From Hymenobacter cheonanensis (GTDB taxonomy: Bacteria > Bacteroidota > Bacteroidia > Cytophagales > Hymenobacteraceae), in assembly GCF_030581075.1 (NCBI RefSeq), contig NZ_JAUQSW010000006.1:62001-126000 (forward strand): 64,000 nucleotides of DNA, given 5' to 3'. This document shows, in pieces, positions 51,519-60,026 of the stretch (position 1 is its first letter; each line of letters opens with the position of its first letter). The notes under the pieces are model-generated. The model saw only the letters and a list, made by a program, of their open reading frames with translations. It made no database searches and was not told where the DNA came from. The position numbers were made by a program, and so were the translations under genes.

Positions 51519-52859
51519 TTGGCTGACATTCAACCCGTGCGCGGCTGGCGCTACAACCCGGCCCTGAGCGCCGACATCGACGCGGTGGTTTCGCCGCTCT
51601 TCGACGTGGTGAGCCCGCGCCAGCGCGAGGCGCTGTACCAGAACCCGCTCAACTCGATTCACCTCTCGGTGCCGCGCCCCGAGCCGGGGCTAGCCCCGGC
51701 CGAGGCCGCCGCCCGCCGCCTGGCGCAGTGGCAGGCCCAGGGCGTGCTGCGCGAAGACGGCCTGCCGGGCATCTACGTGTACTACCAGTACTTTCGGCTG
51801 CCCGGCGAGCCGGGGCGCGAGCGCTGCCGCAAGGGCTTTATGTGCCACATCAGGGCCACCGACTGGGCCGAGGGCGTGGTGCTGCGCCACGAAAACACGC
51901 TGCCCGCCGCCGTGAATGACCGGGCCGAGCTGCTGGCCGAGCTGCAGTTCGAAACCAGCGCCACCCACGGCTTGTACCGCGACGAGGCCTTTGAGCTGGA
52001 AGCGCTCATGGACGCGGCCATCCAGGACCCGCTCTGCCAGACGGAGGAAGACTACCAGGGCGCGCGCGACGTGCTGGCCGTGATTCAGGACGCGCCCGCC
52101 ATCCGGCAGTTTCAGCGGGTGCTGGCCGGCCGGCCGGTTATTCTGGCCGACGGCCACCACCGCTACGAGGGCGCCCTGGCCTACCGGCAGGCCCGGGAGC
52201 TGGCTGCCGGCCCGGGCGGCAGCACCGGCCACGAGGCTTGGAACTATCACCTGATGTACCTCACCAACATGGCCAGCGACGACGTGCGCATTCTGCCCAC
52301 GCACCGCCTGCTGCTGGAGCTGCCCGGCGGCCTGAGCGACGCGGAGCTGCTGGCCCGGCTAGCCCCGTACTTTGTGGTAACGCCCCAGGCCGAGGCCCAG
52401 GACCTGCCCGATTTGATGGCCGGCAAGCGCTGGGCCTTTGGCCTGTACCTGCCCGGCGGGGCCTACAAGCTGCGCCTGCGCCCCGAGGTGCACGCCCAGT
52501 TGAGCTGGGACACCACGCCCGAGGTGAAAGACCTCGACCTGACGGTGCTGCACTTTTTCGTGCTCGAAAAAGTGCTCGGCATCGTGGGCCCCGACGCGCA
52601 GCGCAGCTGGCCCGGCGTGGCCTACGTGCGCGGCCTGGCCGAATGCCTGCAGCGCGTAGACCGGGGCGAGGCCCGCGCCGCGCTGCTCACCAATGAGGTG
52701 ACGCTGGCCCAGGTCGAAGCCGTGTGCCAGTCGGGCGCCGTGATGCCGGCCAAGTCCACCTTCTTCTACCCCAAGACCCTAGCCGGGCTGCTCTTCACCA
52801 GCCTGCGCGCGGCCGATGCCGACGCGCTGTTTGACGGGTATTTCGCGCAAGGCAGGTAG
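51519..52859 (+). CDS. DUF1015 family protein
   Basis: A 446-residue cytoplasmic protein. PVRGWRYNPALSADIDAVVS is the DUF1015 opening, VYYQYFRLPGEPGRERCRKG follows, and PVILADGHHRYEGALAYRQA is the family's conserved HHRYE motif. The C-terminal VEAVCQSGAVMPAKSTFFYP with PKTLAGLLF is typical. Function is unknown; structural similarity to enzymes of other folds suggests a hydrolase or binding role. The TTG at 51519 is used. Confidence 0.88.
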   Translation: MADIQPVRGWRYNPALSADIDAVVSPLFDVVSPRQREALYQNPLNSIHLSVPRPEPGLAPAEAAARRLAQWQAQGVLREDGLPGIYVYYQYFRLPGEPGRERCRKGFMCHIRATDWAEGVVLRHENTLPAAVNDRAELLAELQFETSATHGLYRDEAFELEALMDAAIQDPLCQTEEDYQGARDVLAVIQDAPAIRQFQRVLAGRPVILADGHHRYEGALAYRQARELAAGPGGSTGHEAWNYHLMYLTNMASDDVRILPTHRLLLELPGGLSDAELLARLAPYFVVTPQAEAQDLPDLMAGKRWAFGLYLPGGAYKLRLRPEVHAQLSWDTTPEVKDLDLTVLHFFVLEKVLGIVGPDAQRSWPGVAYVRGLAECLQRVDRGEARAALLTNEVTLAQVEAVCQSGAVMPAKSTFFYPKTLAGLLFTSLRAADADALFDGYFAQGR

Positions 52860-52902
52860 CCTATATGCAAAGCAGCTCGTTTCTTTAAACCAGCTTGGGG
52901 CT

Positions 52903-52952
52903 GCCGAGCGCAGCGCAACCGGCGAGCTGCCTTGCTGCGCTCGGCATGACAA
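52903..52952. repeat. Decayed REP-like repeat, copy 5
   Basis: GCCGAGCGCAGC (52903-52914) and GCTGCGCTCGGC (52934-52945) are perfect 12-base arms; the right arm continues ATGACAAC as in the full family. The left side lacks the GTCATGC end, so this is a degraded copy. It sits 33 bases before the maf start. Confidence 0.6.
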
Positions 52953-52984
52953 CCGGCTTCATTACGCATTACTTCATTACTTAC

Positions 52985-53557
52985 GTGAAACTCATTCTTG
53001 CCTCCGGCTCGCCGCGCCGCCGCCAGCTGCTCACCGACCTGGGCCTGGCCTACGAAATCCGGCTGCGCGACGTGGACGAAAGCTTTCCGCCCGCGCTGCG
53101 CCGCGCCGAGGTAGCCGAGTACCTGGCCCGCCGCAAGGCCGAAGCCTACCGCGCCGACCTGGCCCCGGATGAGCTGCTGCTCACGGCCGACACCATCGTG
53201 TGCCTGGGCGAGGACGTGCTCAACAAGCCCGCCGATGCGGCCGAGGCCCGTGCCATGCTGGCTCGCCTGCAGGGCCGCGCCCACCAGGTGTACACGGGCG
53301 TGTGTTTGCTGCCCGGCGACGGCCGCGCGCCCGTGGTATTTGCCGACGAAACGACCGTGCACTTCCGGCCCCTGGGCACCGAAGAAATCGCGTTTTACGT
53401 GGAGCGCCACCAGCCCCTGGACAAAGCCGGGGCCTACGGCGCCCAGGACTGGCTGGGGCTGGTGGGCATCGACCGGCTCGAAGGCTCGTACTTCAACGTG
53501 ATGGGCCTGCCCACCCACCGCGTGTGGGCCGCGCTGCAAGCGCTGGGGCAGGTATGA
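52985..53557 (+). CDS. maf: Maf-family nucleotide pyrophosphatase
   Basis: A 190-residue enzyme that hydrolyses non-canonical nucleoside triphosphates. It starts at the GTG at 52985: LILASGSPRRRQLLTDLGLA holds the SxSPRR motif, LLLTADTIVCLGEDVLNKPA the metal site, and QPLDKAGAYGAQDWLGLVG the KAGAYG(I/A)Q signature. An upstream ATG at 52895 lies inside a decayed repeat, so is rejected. Its stop overlaps the start of the first GT-C-like gene (ATGA). Confidence 0.92.
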   Translation: MKLILASGSPRRRQLLTDLGLAYEIRLRDVDESFPPALRRAEVAEYLARRKAEAYRADLAPDELLLTADTIVCLGEDVLNKPADAAEARAMLARLQGRAHQVYTGVCLLPGDGRAPVVFADETTVHFRPLGTEEIAFYVERHQPLDKAGAYGAQDWLGLVGIDRLEGSYFNVMGLPTHRVWAALQALGQV

Positions 53558-55305
53558 GCCAGCCGGCCGGGGCTGTGCCGGCACCGGGCGGGCGCGCCGG
53601 TGGGCGGTTTTGGGCGCTGTTGGCGCTGGGCATCATTGGCCTGAGCGCGGGCTACGCGGCGCTGGTGCTGTACTCGGCCAGCTGGCCCGAGGCGGCGGCC
53701 CTGCGCGCCTACTACGAGTGGCGGCCGCGCCGCTGCACCCCGGGCGAGTATGAGGGCTTGCGGCGGGGGCTAGCCGCGCTGGCGGCCCTGGCGCTGGCAT
53801 TGGCGGCCGGGCCGGGGCTCGCCCCGGCGGGGCGGGGCGAGCTGGCTGCGCTGGGGCAGGAGCTGGCCGGGGTAGCCCGCGGGCTGGGGCAAAGCTGGCT
53901 GGCCCTGCGCCCGGGGCAGCGGCGCGGGGCGCTGGCCGGGCTGGCGGCCCTCACGGCGCTGCGGCTCTATTATAGCCTCACGCTGCAAGCCTACGACGAC
54001 GCCACGACCTACGAGCTGTTCGTGCGCGAAAGCTTTCTGGCCGCCAACGCCGCCTACCCGCTGCCCAACAACCACCTGCTGAGCAGCGCCCTCGACTGGC
54101 TGTTTTACCAGGTGAACCCCGGCTTTTGGTGGAGCACCCGCCTGCCGGTGCTGCTCGTTAGCACCGGGGCCACGGCGCTGTGGTTTCTGGCTTTGCTGCG
54201 GCGCAGCAGCTTTCGGGTGGCGGCGCTGGCCGTGGGGCTGTTTTGCCTGCCGCTGGAAAGCCTCTACTACGCGGCCGTGGGCCGGGGCTACTGGCTGCTG
54301 GTAGGGCTGGGGGCGGTGGGCTTTTTTAGCCTGCTGGCCCTGCGCGAAGGCACGCCCAATCGGCAGCGGGCGGCGGCGCTGGCCCTGGTGGCGAGCGGGG
54401 TGCTGGGGCTGTATGCGGTGCCCACGCACCTGCTGTTTCTGGCGCCCGCCTACGGCTGGTGGGCGCTGCGAGCGCTGGCCCGGCGCAACGGCCAGGCCCT
54501 AGGTACGCTGCTAGGGCTGGGGGCCCTCACGGGGCTGAGTACCGGGCTGCTCTACGCGCCGCTGCTGCTGGTTTCGGGGCCCGATTTGCTGTTGCACCAC
54601 CGCTACGTGGCCCCGCTGGCGCCGGCCGCGTTTTGGGGCTACGTAGTGAATACCCTGCGCCAGCCCTACCAACTGGTGGTGTGGACGCCCCTGACGCTAG
54701 CCGGCCTGGGCGCGCTGTGGGGGCTGCTGCGCTGGGCCCGGGCCGGCCAGCTGCCGCCCGCGCTGGCCGGCTGGGGGCGCCAGCTCGGCCTGCCCAGCGC
54801 GTGGCTGGTGCTCACGCCCTACCTCATCTCGGTGGCGCAGCGCTCGTACCCGCCCGAGCGCACGCTGCTCTACAAAGCGCAGTATACCTGCATTCTGCTG
54901 GCCCTGGCCGCCGACTGGGCGCTGCGCCAGGCGAGGGGCCGCCGCTGGGTGCGGGTGGGGCTGGCCGGCGCCGGCCTGGCATTCGGCGCGCTGCAAGTGG
55001 GGCGCGTTGCCAGGCAAGAAGCCCTGTGGCGCCGCAGCCTGGGGCGGCAGCGGGCCGCGCCGGCCGTGGCCTGGCTGGCCAGCCAGGCGCCGGGGCCCAT
55101 TCTGGCCCCCGAGCCGGCCCAGCGGTTTGTGCTGCGCTTTTACAGCGGCCAGGGGCTAGCGCGGGCCCCCTGGGTGCTCGATGCCCGGCCCCGGCCCGGC
55201 GTGCGCTACCGCTACGTGCTGCGCGCCCCCGGCCGTGATAAGCCGGCGCCGGCCGCGCCCCCGGCTTATCACGGGCCCGTGTTCGATATTTTTGCGCTCT
55301 ACTAA
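53554..55305 (+). CDS. GT-C-like membrane protein, paralogue 1
   Basis: A 583-residue, very GC-rich protein with about 11-13 membrane segments. It overlaps maf by 4 bases, so translation is probably coupled. The first outer loop has QAYDDATTYELFVRE (acidic pair at the position of the GT-C DE/DD motif), and later conserved patches LPNNHLL, VGRGYW, AVPTHLLFLA and PPERTLLYKAQ occur in all three paralogues. GT-C transferases move sugars from polyprenol carriers to lipids or proteins. The acceptor is unknown. Confidence 0.7.
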   Translation: MSQPAGAVPAPGGRAGGRFWALLALGIIGLSAGYAALVLYSASWPEAAALRAYYEWRPRRCTPGEYEGLRRGLAALAALALALAAGPGLAPAGRGELAALGQELAGVARGLGQSWLALRPGQRRGALAGLAALTALRLYYSLTLQAYDDATTYELFVRESFLAANAAYPLPNNHLLSSALDWLFYQVNPGFWWSTRLPVLLVSTGATALWFLALLRRSSFRVAALAVGLFCLPLESLYYAAVGRGYWLLVGLGAVGFFSLLALREGTPNRQRAAALALVASGVLGLYAVPTHLLFLAPAYGWWALRALARRNGQALGTLLGLGALTGLSTGLLYAPLLLVSGPDLLLHHRYVAPLAPAAFWGYVVNTLRQPYQLVVWTPLTLAGLGALWGLLRWARAGQLPPALAGWGRQLGLPSAWLVLTPYLISVAQRSYPPERTLLYKAQYTCILLALAADWALRQARGRRWVRVGLAGAGLAFGALQVGRVARQEALWRRSLGRQRAAPAVAWLASQAPGPILAPEPAQRFVLRFYSGQGLARAPWVLDARPRPGVRYRYVLRAPGRDKPAPAAPPAYHGPVFDIFALY

Positions 55306-55327
55306 CTAAAATTCGCTAGGCAGGTAT

Positions 55328-57145
55328 ATGCAGGTACGAAGTAAGCAGGCGCCGGCCGCGGGGCAAGCAGACCTGGGCCCCGGGCCGGCCGGCCCGGGGC
55401 CGGGCCGGGCTTTTTACGCGCTGCTGGCGCTGGGCCTGCTCGGCCTGAGCGCGGGCTACGCGGCGCTGGTGCTCTACTCGGCCCGCTGGCCCGAGGTGGC
55501 CGCCCTGCGCGATTTTTACATCTGGCGGCCCCGGGCCTACTCGGCGGCCGAGTTCTGGGGCCTGCGGCGGGCGCTGGCGGGGCTGGCGCTGGGCGCCGGG
55601 GCCCTGGCTGCCGGCCTGGGGCTGGCCCCGGCGGGCCGGGCCCAGCTGCGGGCGCTGGGGCAGGAAGTAGCCGGCGGCGTGCGCGGGCTGCGGGCGGGCT
55701 GGCGCGGGCTGGCCCCCGGCCAGCGCCGCTGGGCGGGCGGGCTGCTGCTGGGCCTCACCGCCCTGCGCGCCTACTACAGCGTGGTGATTGCGCCCGGCGA
55801 CGACGGGGTATCCTACGAGGTATTTGTGCGGGCGCGCCTGCTGCTGCTGAGCGCGGCCTACCCCATGCCCAACAACCACGTGGGCAGCAGCACGCTCGAC
55901 TGGCTGTTTTACCAGGTGAACCCCGGCTTTTGGTGGAGCACCCGCCTGCCGGTGCTGCTCGTTAGCACCGGGGCCACGGCGCTGTGGTTTCTGGCTTTGC
56001 TGCGACGCAGCAATTTTCGGGTGGCAGCGCTGGCCGTGAGCTTGTTCAGCGTGTTGCAGGTGAGCTTTTACCACGCCGTAACGGGCCGGGGCTACTGGCT
56101 GCTGGTGGGGCTGGGGGCGGTGGGCTTTTTCGCGGTGCTTGAGCTGGCGGCCCCGGCCGGCGCGGCGGTCCGCCGCGCCCGGGCGGCGTGGGCGGGCCTG
56201 GTGCTGAGCGGCGCGCTGGGTTTGTACATCGTGCCCACGCACGCGTACTTTTTATTTTCGGCCTACGGCTGGCTGGGGCTGGCCGCGCTGCGCCGCCGCT
56301 CGGGGCGGGCGCTTGGGCGGCTGGTGGGCCTGGGAGCCCTCACGCTGCTGGGGGCGGGGCTGCTCTACGCGCCGCTGTGGCTGGTATCGGGCCCGCGGCT
56401 CATGTTTCAGAACGACTACGTGCTGCCGCTGGCCCCGGGCGCGTTCTGGCGGGGCCTGCCGGCCTACGTGTGGCTGACGGAGGGCTGGCTCAGCGGCCAC
56501 CGCTGGCTGGGGCCGCTGCCGCTGCTGACCGGGCTGGCGGGCCTGGCGGTCTTGTGGCGGCGGGCCCGCGCCGGCCGGGTGCCGGCCGACCTGGCGCGCC
56601 TGGTGCAGCAGCTGGGCCCGGTGAGCGGCTGGTTTCTGGCCGCGCCGTACCTGCTGCTGAGCGCGCAGCGCGTGCAGGCCCCCGAGCGCACGCTGTTTTA
56701 CAAGTCCTTGTTCTTCTGTTTGCTGCTGGGGCTGGTGGCCGACTGGGCCCTGCGCCTTGCGCAGCGCCTGGGGCGTGCGCCGGCCCTGCGCCTGGGCCTG
56801 GCGGGGGCCGGCCTGCTGCTGGCGGCCAGCCAGGTAGGGCTGGTGGCGCGCTACAATTACCTGCAGGTGCGCCTCTGGCAGAACTACCGGCGGCCGATGG
56901 CCTGGCTGGCCACCCAGCCGCTGGGGCCGGTGCTGGCGCCCGAGCCCGTGCACCGGCTGCTGCTGCGCTTTTACGCCCACACCGAGTTTGCACAGCAGCC
57001 CTGGCAGATTGACGACCGCCCCCGGCCCGGCGTACACTACCGCTACCTGGTGAGCAAGCCGGGGGCCGCGCGGGTGCCCGGCGGCCCGCCGGTGGCGGGC
57101 CCGCCGGCGTTTCACGGGCTGGCCGATATTTTTGTGGCGCCCTAA
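55328..57145 (+). CDS. GT-C-like membrane protein, paralogue 2
   Basis: A 605-residue protein, the closest relative of paralogue 1. It starts 22 bases after it. VVIAPGDDGVSYEVFV is the acidic loop; MPNNHVGSST, VTGRGYWL, IVPTHAYFLFS and APERTLFYKSL are the shared patches. A 110-base segment is identical to paralogue 1 (see findings). The protein lacks a cleavable signal and should sit in the inner membrane. Activity is inferred from fold only. Confidence 0.7.
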   Translation: MQVRSKQAPAAGQADLGPGPAGPGPGRAFYALLALGLLGLSAGYAALVLYSARWPEVAALRDFYIWRPRAYSAAEFWGLRRALAGLALGAGALAAGLGLAPAGRAQLRALGQEVAGGVRGLRAGWRGLAPGQRRWAGGLLLGLTALRAYYSVVIAPGDDGVSYEVFVRARLLLLSAAYPMPNNHVGSSTLDWLFYQVNPGFWWSTRLPVLLVSTGATALWFLALLRRSNFRVAALAVSLFSVLQVSFYHAVTGRGYWLLVGLGAVGFFAVLELAAPAGAAVRRARAAWAGLVLSGALGLYIVPTHAYFLFSAYGWLGLAALRRRSGRALGRLVGLGALTLLGAGLLYAPLWLVSGPRLMFQNDYVLPLAPGAFWRGLPAYVWLTEGWLSGHRWLGPLPLLTGLAGLAVLWRRARAGRVPADLARLVQQLGPVSGWFLAAPYLLLSAQRVQAPERTLFYKSLFFCLLLGLVADWALRLAQRLGRAPALRLGLAGAGLLLAASQVGLVARYNYLQVRLWQNYRRPMAWLATQPLGPVLAPEPVHRLLLRFYAHTEFAQQPWQIDDRPRPGVHYRYLVSKPGAARVPGGPPVAGPPAFHGLADIFVAP

Positions 57146-57293
57146 CTCTTTGCCAGGCCCCGGCCGGCAGTCATTGGCGCCCGCGAGGGGCCGGCCGGTA
57201 GTCTGAGCGTTACTTCACTTTCTCGTTGCTCCGTTGCCCGGCTGTGCTGCTGGCCGGCGGGGCGTGGTGCCGGGCCGCTGCCCGGCGTAGCCC

Positions 57294-59180
57294 ATGCGTT
57301 TTCTTCTTCGGTTTCAGCTGACGATGCTGCTGGCGGCGGCCGGGGGGCTAGCCCTGCTGTTTGGGCTGCGCGACTATGCCAGCCTGGCGGCCCTGGTGCG
57401 GCAGCCGCGCTTCGGCCCGTATTTCCGCCTGGTGCCCACTGTAGAAGCCGTGGCCCTCACGCCCGGCCGCTACCAGGCCCTGCGGGTGGGGCTGGTAGCG
57501 GTGGCCCTGCTGGCGGCCGGGGGGCTGGCCGGGCTGGCGTGGTACGGCCGGGGGCGGCGGGCGGCGGCCCGCCCGCCCGGCTCTTCCCGCCCAAGGCGCT
57601 TGCCGGTGCAGCGCGCGCTGGCGCCGCTCCTGCGGCCCGGGCGGCAGCTCAGCGGCCCCGAGCGGGGGCTGGCGGCCGTGCTGCTGGGGGCGGTGGCTTT
57701 GGCGCGGCTCTACTACGCGGGGTATTATCCGCTGAGCCTCGACGAGGTGGCTTCCTACGACTTCTACACCCTGCCGGGCGCGGCGGTCACGGCCAGCTAC
57801 TATCCGTTCCCGAACAACCACCTGCTGGCCAACCTGCTCGTGGGCCTGGTGCACGGGCTGCTGCCGGGCGCGCCGCCCGCGCTGGCGCTGCGGCTGCTGC
57901 CCACGGCGGGGGGCCTGCTGGCGCTGCCGCTGGTGTACGTGCTGGCGCTGCGCTACCTGCGCTTTGGGGTGGCTACGCTGGGGCTGGGCCTGTACTGGCT
58001 CTCGCCCCTGGGCGTGTACTACGCCGTGGCCGGGCGCGGCTACGCCTGGGAGCTGCCGGCGGCGCTGGCCGGGCTGTATGCCACGGCCGAGCTGCTGCGC
58101 CCGCAGGGGCTGCGCCGCCCGGGCCGGCAGCTGGCCTGGGCGGTATTTGGCTGGAGCGGGCTGCTGGGGCTCTACGCCGTGCCCACGCACCTGTACGTGC
58201 TGCTGGGGCTGGGGCTGGGTTTGCTGGTGGGGTTTGGCCGGCAGCCGGCCCGGCTGCGGCGCCGCAGGCTAGGGCACCTGGCCGTGGCCACGCTGGGTAT
58301 CGCGGCCGGGGCCGGGGTGCTCTACGCGCCGGTGGGCGCCGTTACGGGCTGGCCTGCGCTGCTGGCCAACCGCTACGTGGCCCGCCACGCCTGGCCGGAA
58401 TTCTATCAGGGCCTCGGCCCGTGGCTGGTGGGCACCGCCACCGAACTGCTGGGGCAGCGCGGCCTGAGCGCGGTGGCCTTTTGCCTGGTGCTGGGGCTAG
58501 CCCCGGCCGCGCTGCGCCGCGGGCGCCTGCCCGAGCCTACCCGCCGCCTGGGGTGGCTGCTGCTGGGCCAGCTGGGCCTGTGGCTGCCCTTGCTGCTGGT
58601 GCAGCGGGTGTACCCGCCGGCGCGCACGCTGCTGCCGGTGCTGCTGGCTTTTTTCCTCTTGGCGGGCGTGCTGGGGCAGGCGGCGTGGGCGTGGGGGCGG
58701 GCCACCTGGCCGGCCGGGAGCCCTGGCTTGCGGCCGGCCAGGTGGCCCGCGGGTACGCCGGGCCACCTGGCCCTGGCGCTGGTACTGGCCGCGTATGGGG
58801 GCTACCGGCTGCTGCGCGAGCAGGCGGTGCTCGCGGCGCAGGTGCGGCAGCAGCAGCAGCTGCGCCGGGCGTATGGCTGGCTGCAAAGCCAAGGGCTGCG
58901 GCGTATCTGGGTCGAGCCCCGGGCCTACGCCCTTTTCTGGCAGCACTACGCCCTGAGCGCCGGGCAGCGCCCGCTGCCGCTGGTGGGCGTCTACGATGCG
59001 CCCGGCACCCGGCCGGGCCCGGCCGGCGAGGTGGAGGTGCTGGCGCCCGGCCCCCTGGCGCCCGGGGCCGGGCGGCCCGTGCGCTACCGCAGCGAGCAGG
59101 TGCTGGTGGTGCCCGTGTCGCCCAGCCAGCCGCTGCTGCAAGACCAGCAAGCAGGCCCAGGCGGGGCTGGCGCGCAGTAG
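57294..59180 (+). CDS. GT-C-like membrane protein, paralogue 3
   Basis: A 628-residue membrane protein, more diverged than the first two. YYPLSLDEVASYDFYTLPGA has the classical DE pair in the first loop. FPNNHLLANLL, VAGRGYAWEL, YAVPTHLYVLL and YPPARTLLPVL match the other paralogues. A 148-base gap precedes it, with no clear promoter. Several active GT-C enzymes carry the same DE, so this one has the best case for being active. Confidence 0.7.
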   Translation: MRFLLRFQLTMLLAAAGGLALLFGLRDYASLAALVRQPRFGPYFRLVPTVEAVALTPGRYQALRVGLVAVALLAAGGLAGLAWYGRGRRAAARPPGSSRPRRLPVQRALAPLLRPGRQLSGPERGLAAVLLGAVALARLYYAGYYPLSLDEVASYDFYTLPGAAVTASYYPFPNNHLLANLLVGLVHGLLPGAPPALALRLLPTAGGLLALPLVYVLALRYLRFGVATLGLGLYWLSPLGVYYAVAGRGYAWELPAALAGLYATAELLRPQGLRRPGRQLAWAVFGWSGLLGLYAVPTHLYVLLGLGLGLLVGFGRQPARLRRRRLGHLAVATLGIAAGAGVLYAPVGAVTGWPALLANRYVARHAWPEFYQGLGPWLVGTATELLGQRGLSAVAFCLVLGLAPAALRRGRLPEPTRRLGWLLLGQLGLWLPLLLVQRVYPPARTLLPVLLAFFLLAGVLGQAAWAWGRATWPAGSPGLRPARWPAGTPGHLALALVLAAYGGYRLLREQAVLAAQVRQQQQLRRAYGWLQSQGLRRIWVEPRAYALFWQHYALSAGQRPLPLVGVYDAPGTRPGPAGEVEVLAPGPLAPGAGRPVRYRSEQVLVVPVSPSQPLLQDQQAGPGGAGAQ

Positions 59181-59229
59181 CCCCGCCTTTACTAGCTTTT
59201 AAGCCGGCCGGCAGCCTGGCCGGCCCGGC

Positions 59230-59649
59230 CTAGCCCCGCGCCAGCAGCCCGATGCCGGCCACAATCAGCCCCAGGCCGCCGGCCTGCGCCAGGCTCAGGC
59301 CTTCGCGCAGCACCACCAGCCCTAATAGCGCCGCCAGCAGCACCGAGCCGCCTACTATCACGGGCGTGCCCACCGAGGCCGGCACCCCGCGCTTAAACAC
59401 CACGAAGGTTAGTATCTCGGCTAGGCCCACGCTCAGGCCGGCCAGCCCCAGTCCTTTGCCGCTGATAGACAAGGGCTGCCCGAGTAGCCGCAGGCGCAGC
59501 AGCCACGCCGCGCCCAGCCCGGCGGCCACCAGCTGCAGCACCACCGCGCCCACGGCTGGCGGCAGGTGCGCGGCGGCCAGCTTGATAAAAAAGTTGTAGC
59601 CTGCCAGGCACAGCGCCGTGAGCAGGGCTAGCGGAAGCCAGTTGGTCAT
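59230..59649 (-). CDS. Small EamA/DMT-type transporter
   Basis: A 139-residue protein with four membrane segments. TNWLPLALLTALCLAGYNFF begins the first segment (start at 59649), and FFIKLAAAHLPPAVGAVVLQ and SVGLAEILTFVVFKRGVPAS follow; SVGTPVIVGGSVLLAALLGL ends it. Size and pattern match half-size EamA/EmrE-like members, including the ArnE/F flippases. It is convergent with the GT-C-like trio, so it could carry polyprenol-linked sugars, which is only inference. Confidence 0.75.
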   Translation of the reverse strand: MTNWLPLALLTALCLAGYNFFIKLAAAHLPPAVGAVVLQLVAAGLGAAWLLRLRLLGQPLSISGKGLGLAGLSVGLAEILTFVVFKRGVPASVGTPVIVGGSVLLAALLGLVVLREGLSLAQAGGLGLIVAGIGLLARG

Positions 59650-59670
59650 AGTATTGAATTGATACGCGGC

Positions 59671-59678
59671 TATCTTTG
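59671..59678 (+). promoter_or_regulatory. -7 box of the peptide unit
   Basis: TATCTTTG is an exact TAnnTTTG. It is divergent to the EamA gene (start 59649) and lies 122 bases before the 39-codon frame. No -33 element at 19-21 bases was found. Confidence 0.45.
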
Positions 59679-59714
59679 CCACAAGCGCGTTGGTATGTCC
59701 CCCGGCCACGGTAG

Positions 59715-59793
59715 CCCTTGAAAAAGGGAAACCCCGGCTGCTGGAACAGACGGGGTTTCCTGAAGCGGGGGTTTGTTGGAACCCTTTACTTCA
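59715..59793 (+). ncRNA. Structured leader of the small-peptide unit
   Basis: Three hairpins are visible. CCCTT-GAAA-AAGGG (59715-59728) has a tetraloop. GGAAACCCCG (59727-59736) with CGGGGTTTCC (59751-59760) is a perfect 10-bp stem with a 14-base loop. It shares two G residues with the first hairpin, so only one can form. TGAAG...CTTCA (59761-59793) with an inner GGGTT/AACCC stem is third. AAACCCC can also pair with GGGGTTT at 59856-59862, inside the frame. This looks like a leader that controls the peptide. Confidence 0.5.
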
Positions 59794-59799
59794 TCTCCA

Positions 59800-59919
59800 A
59801 TGAAACGGGACAACGCGACAAAACTACTTAATGCAATCGGAACGGCGGCATTAGTGGGGTTTGCAGGTGGGCTAGCCAAAGCCGTGGCTACGCTGGTCAT
59901 CACCTGTTTATTGCGGTAG
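59800..59919 (+). CDS. 39-residue hydrophobic peptide
   Basis: The frame encodes MKRDNATKLLNAIGTAALVG, then FAGGLAKAVATLVITCLLR. A charged start precedes a hydrophobic helix of about 25 residues with small residues (GxxxG-like GFAGG), ending in a single Arg. It fits a single-spanning membrane peptide like those of type I toxin units, or a leader peptide. It lies between a structured leader and a strong terminator. Coding status rests on this arrangement and not on known homologues. Confidence 0.45.
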   Translation: MKRDNATKLLNAIGTAALVGFAGGLAKAVATLVITCLLR

Positions 59920-59924
59920 TTGGG

Positions 59925-59961
59925 TAAGGGGTTGGGCCGCGTGCCCGGCCCCTTATTTTTT
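59925..59961 (+). terminator. Strong terminator of the peptide unit
   Basis: TAAGGGGTTGGGC (59925-59937) pairs fully with GCCCGGCCCCTTA (59943-59955), with two G-U, and a T6 tract follows (59956-59961). It is five bases after the peptide stop. Confidence 0.9.
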
Positions 59962-60026
59962 GTAACTTCTGCAAATATAACGGGTTGGGGTGGGAGTTGG
60001 TTTTAGGGAGTACATGTTATTTGCAG

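Noticed and set aside
57539..59233. 564-codon alternative frame over GT-C paralogue 3
   Set aside because: Alanine- and glycine-rich composition and no membrane segments; the real frame has clear membrane helices and shared motifs.
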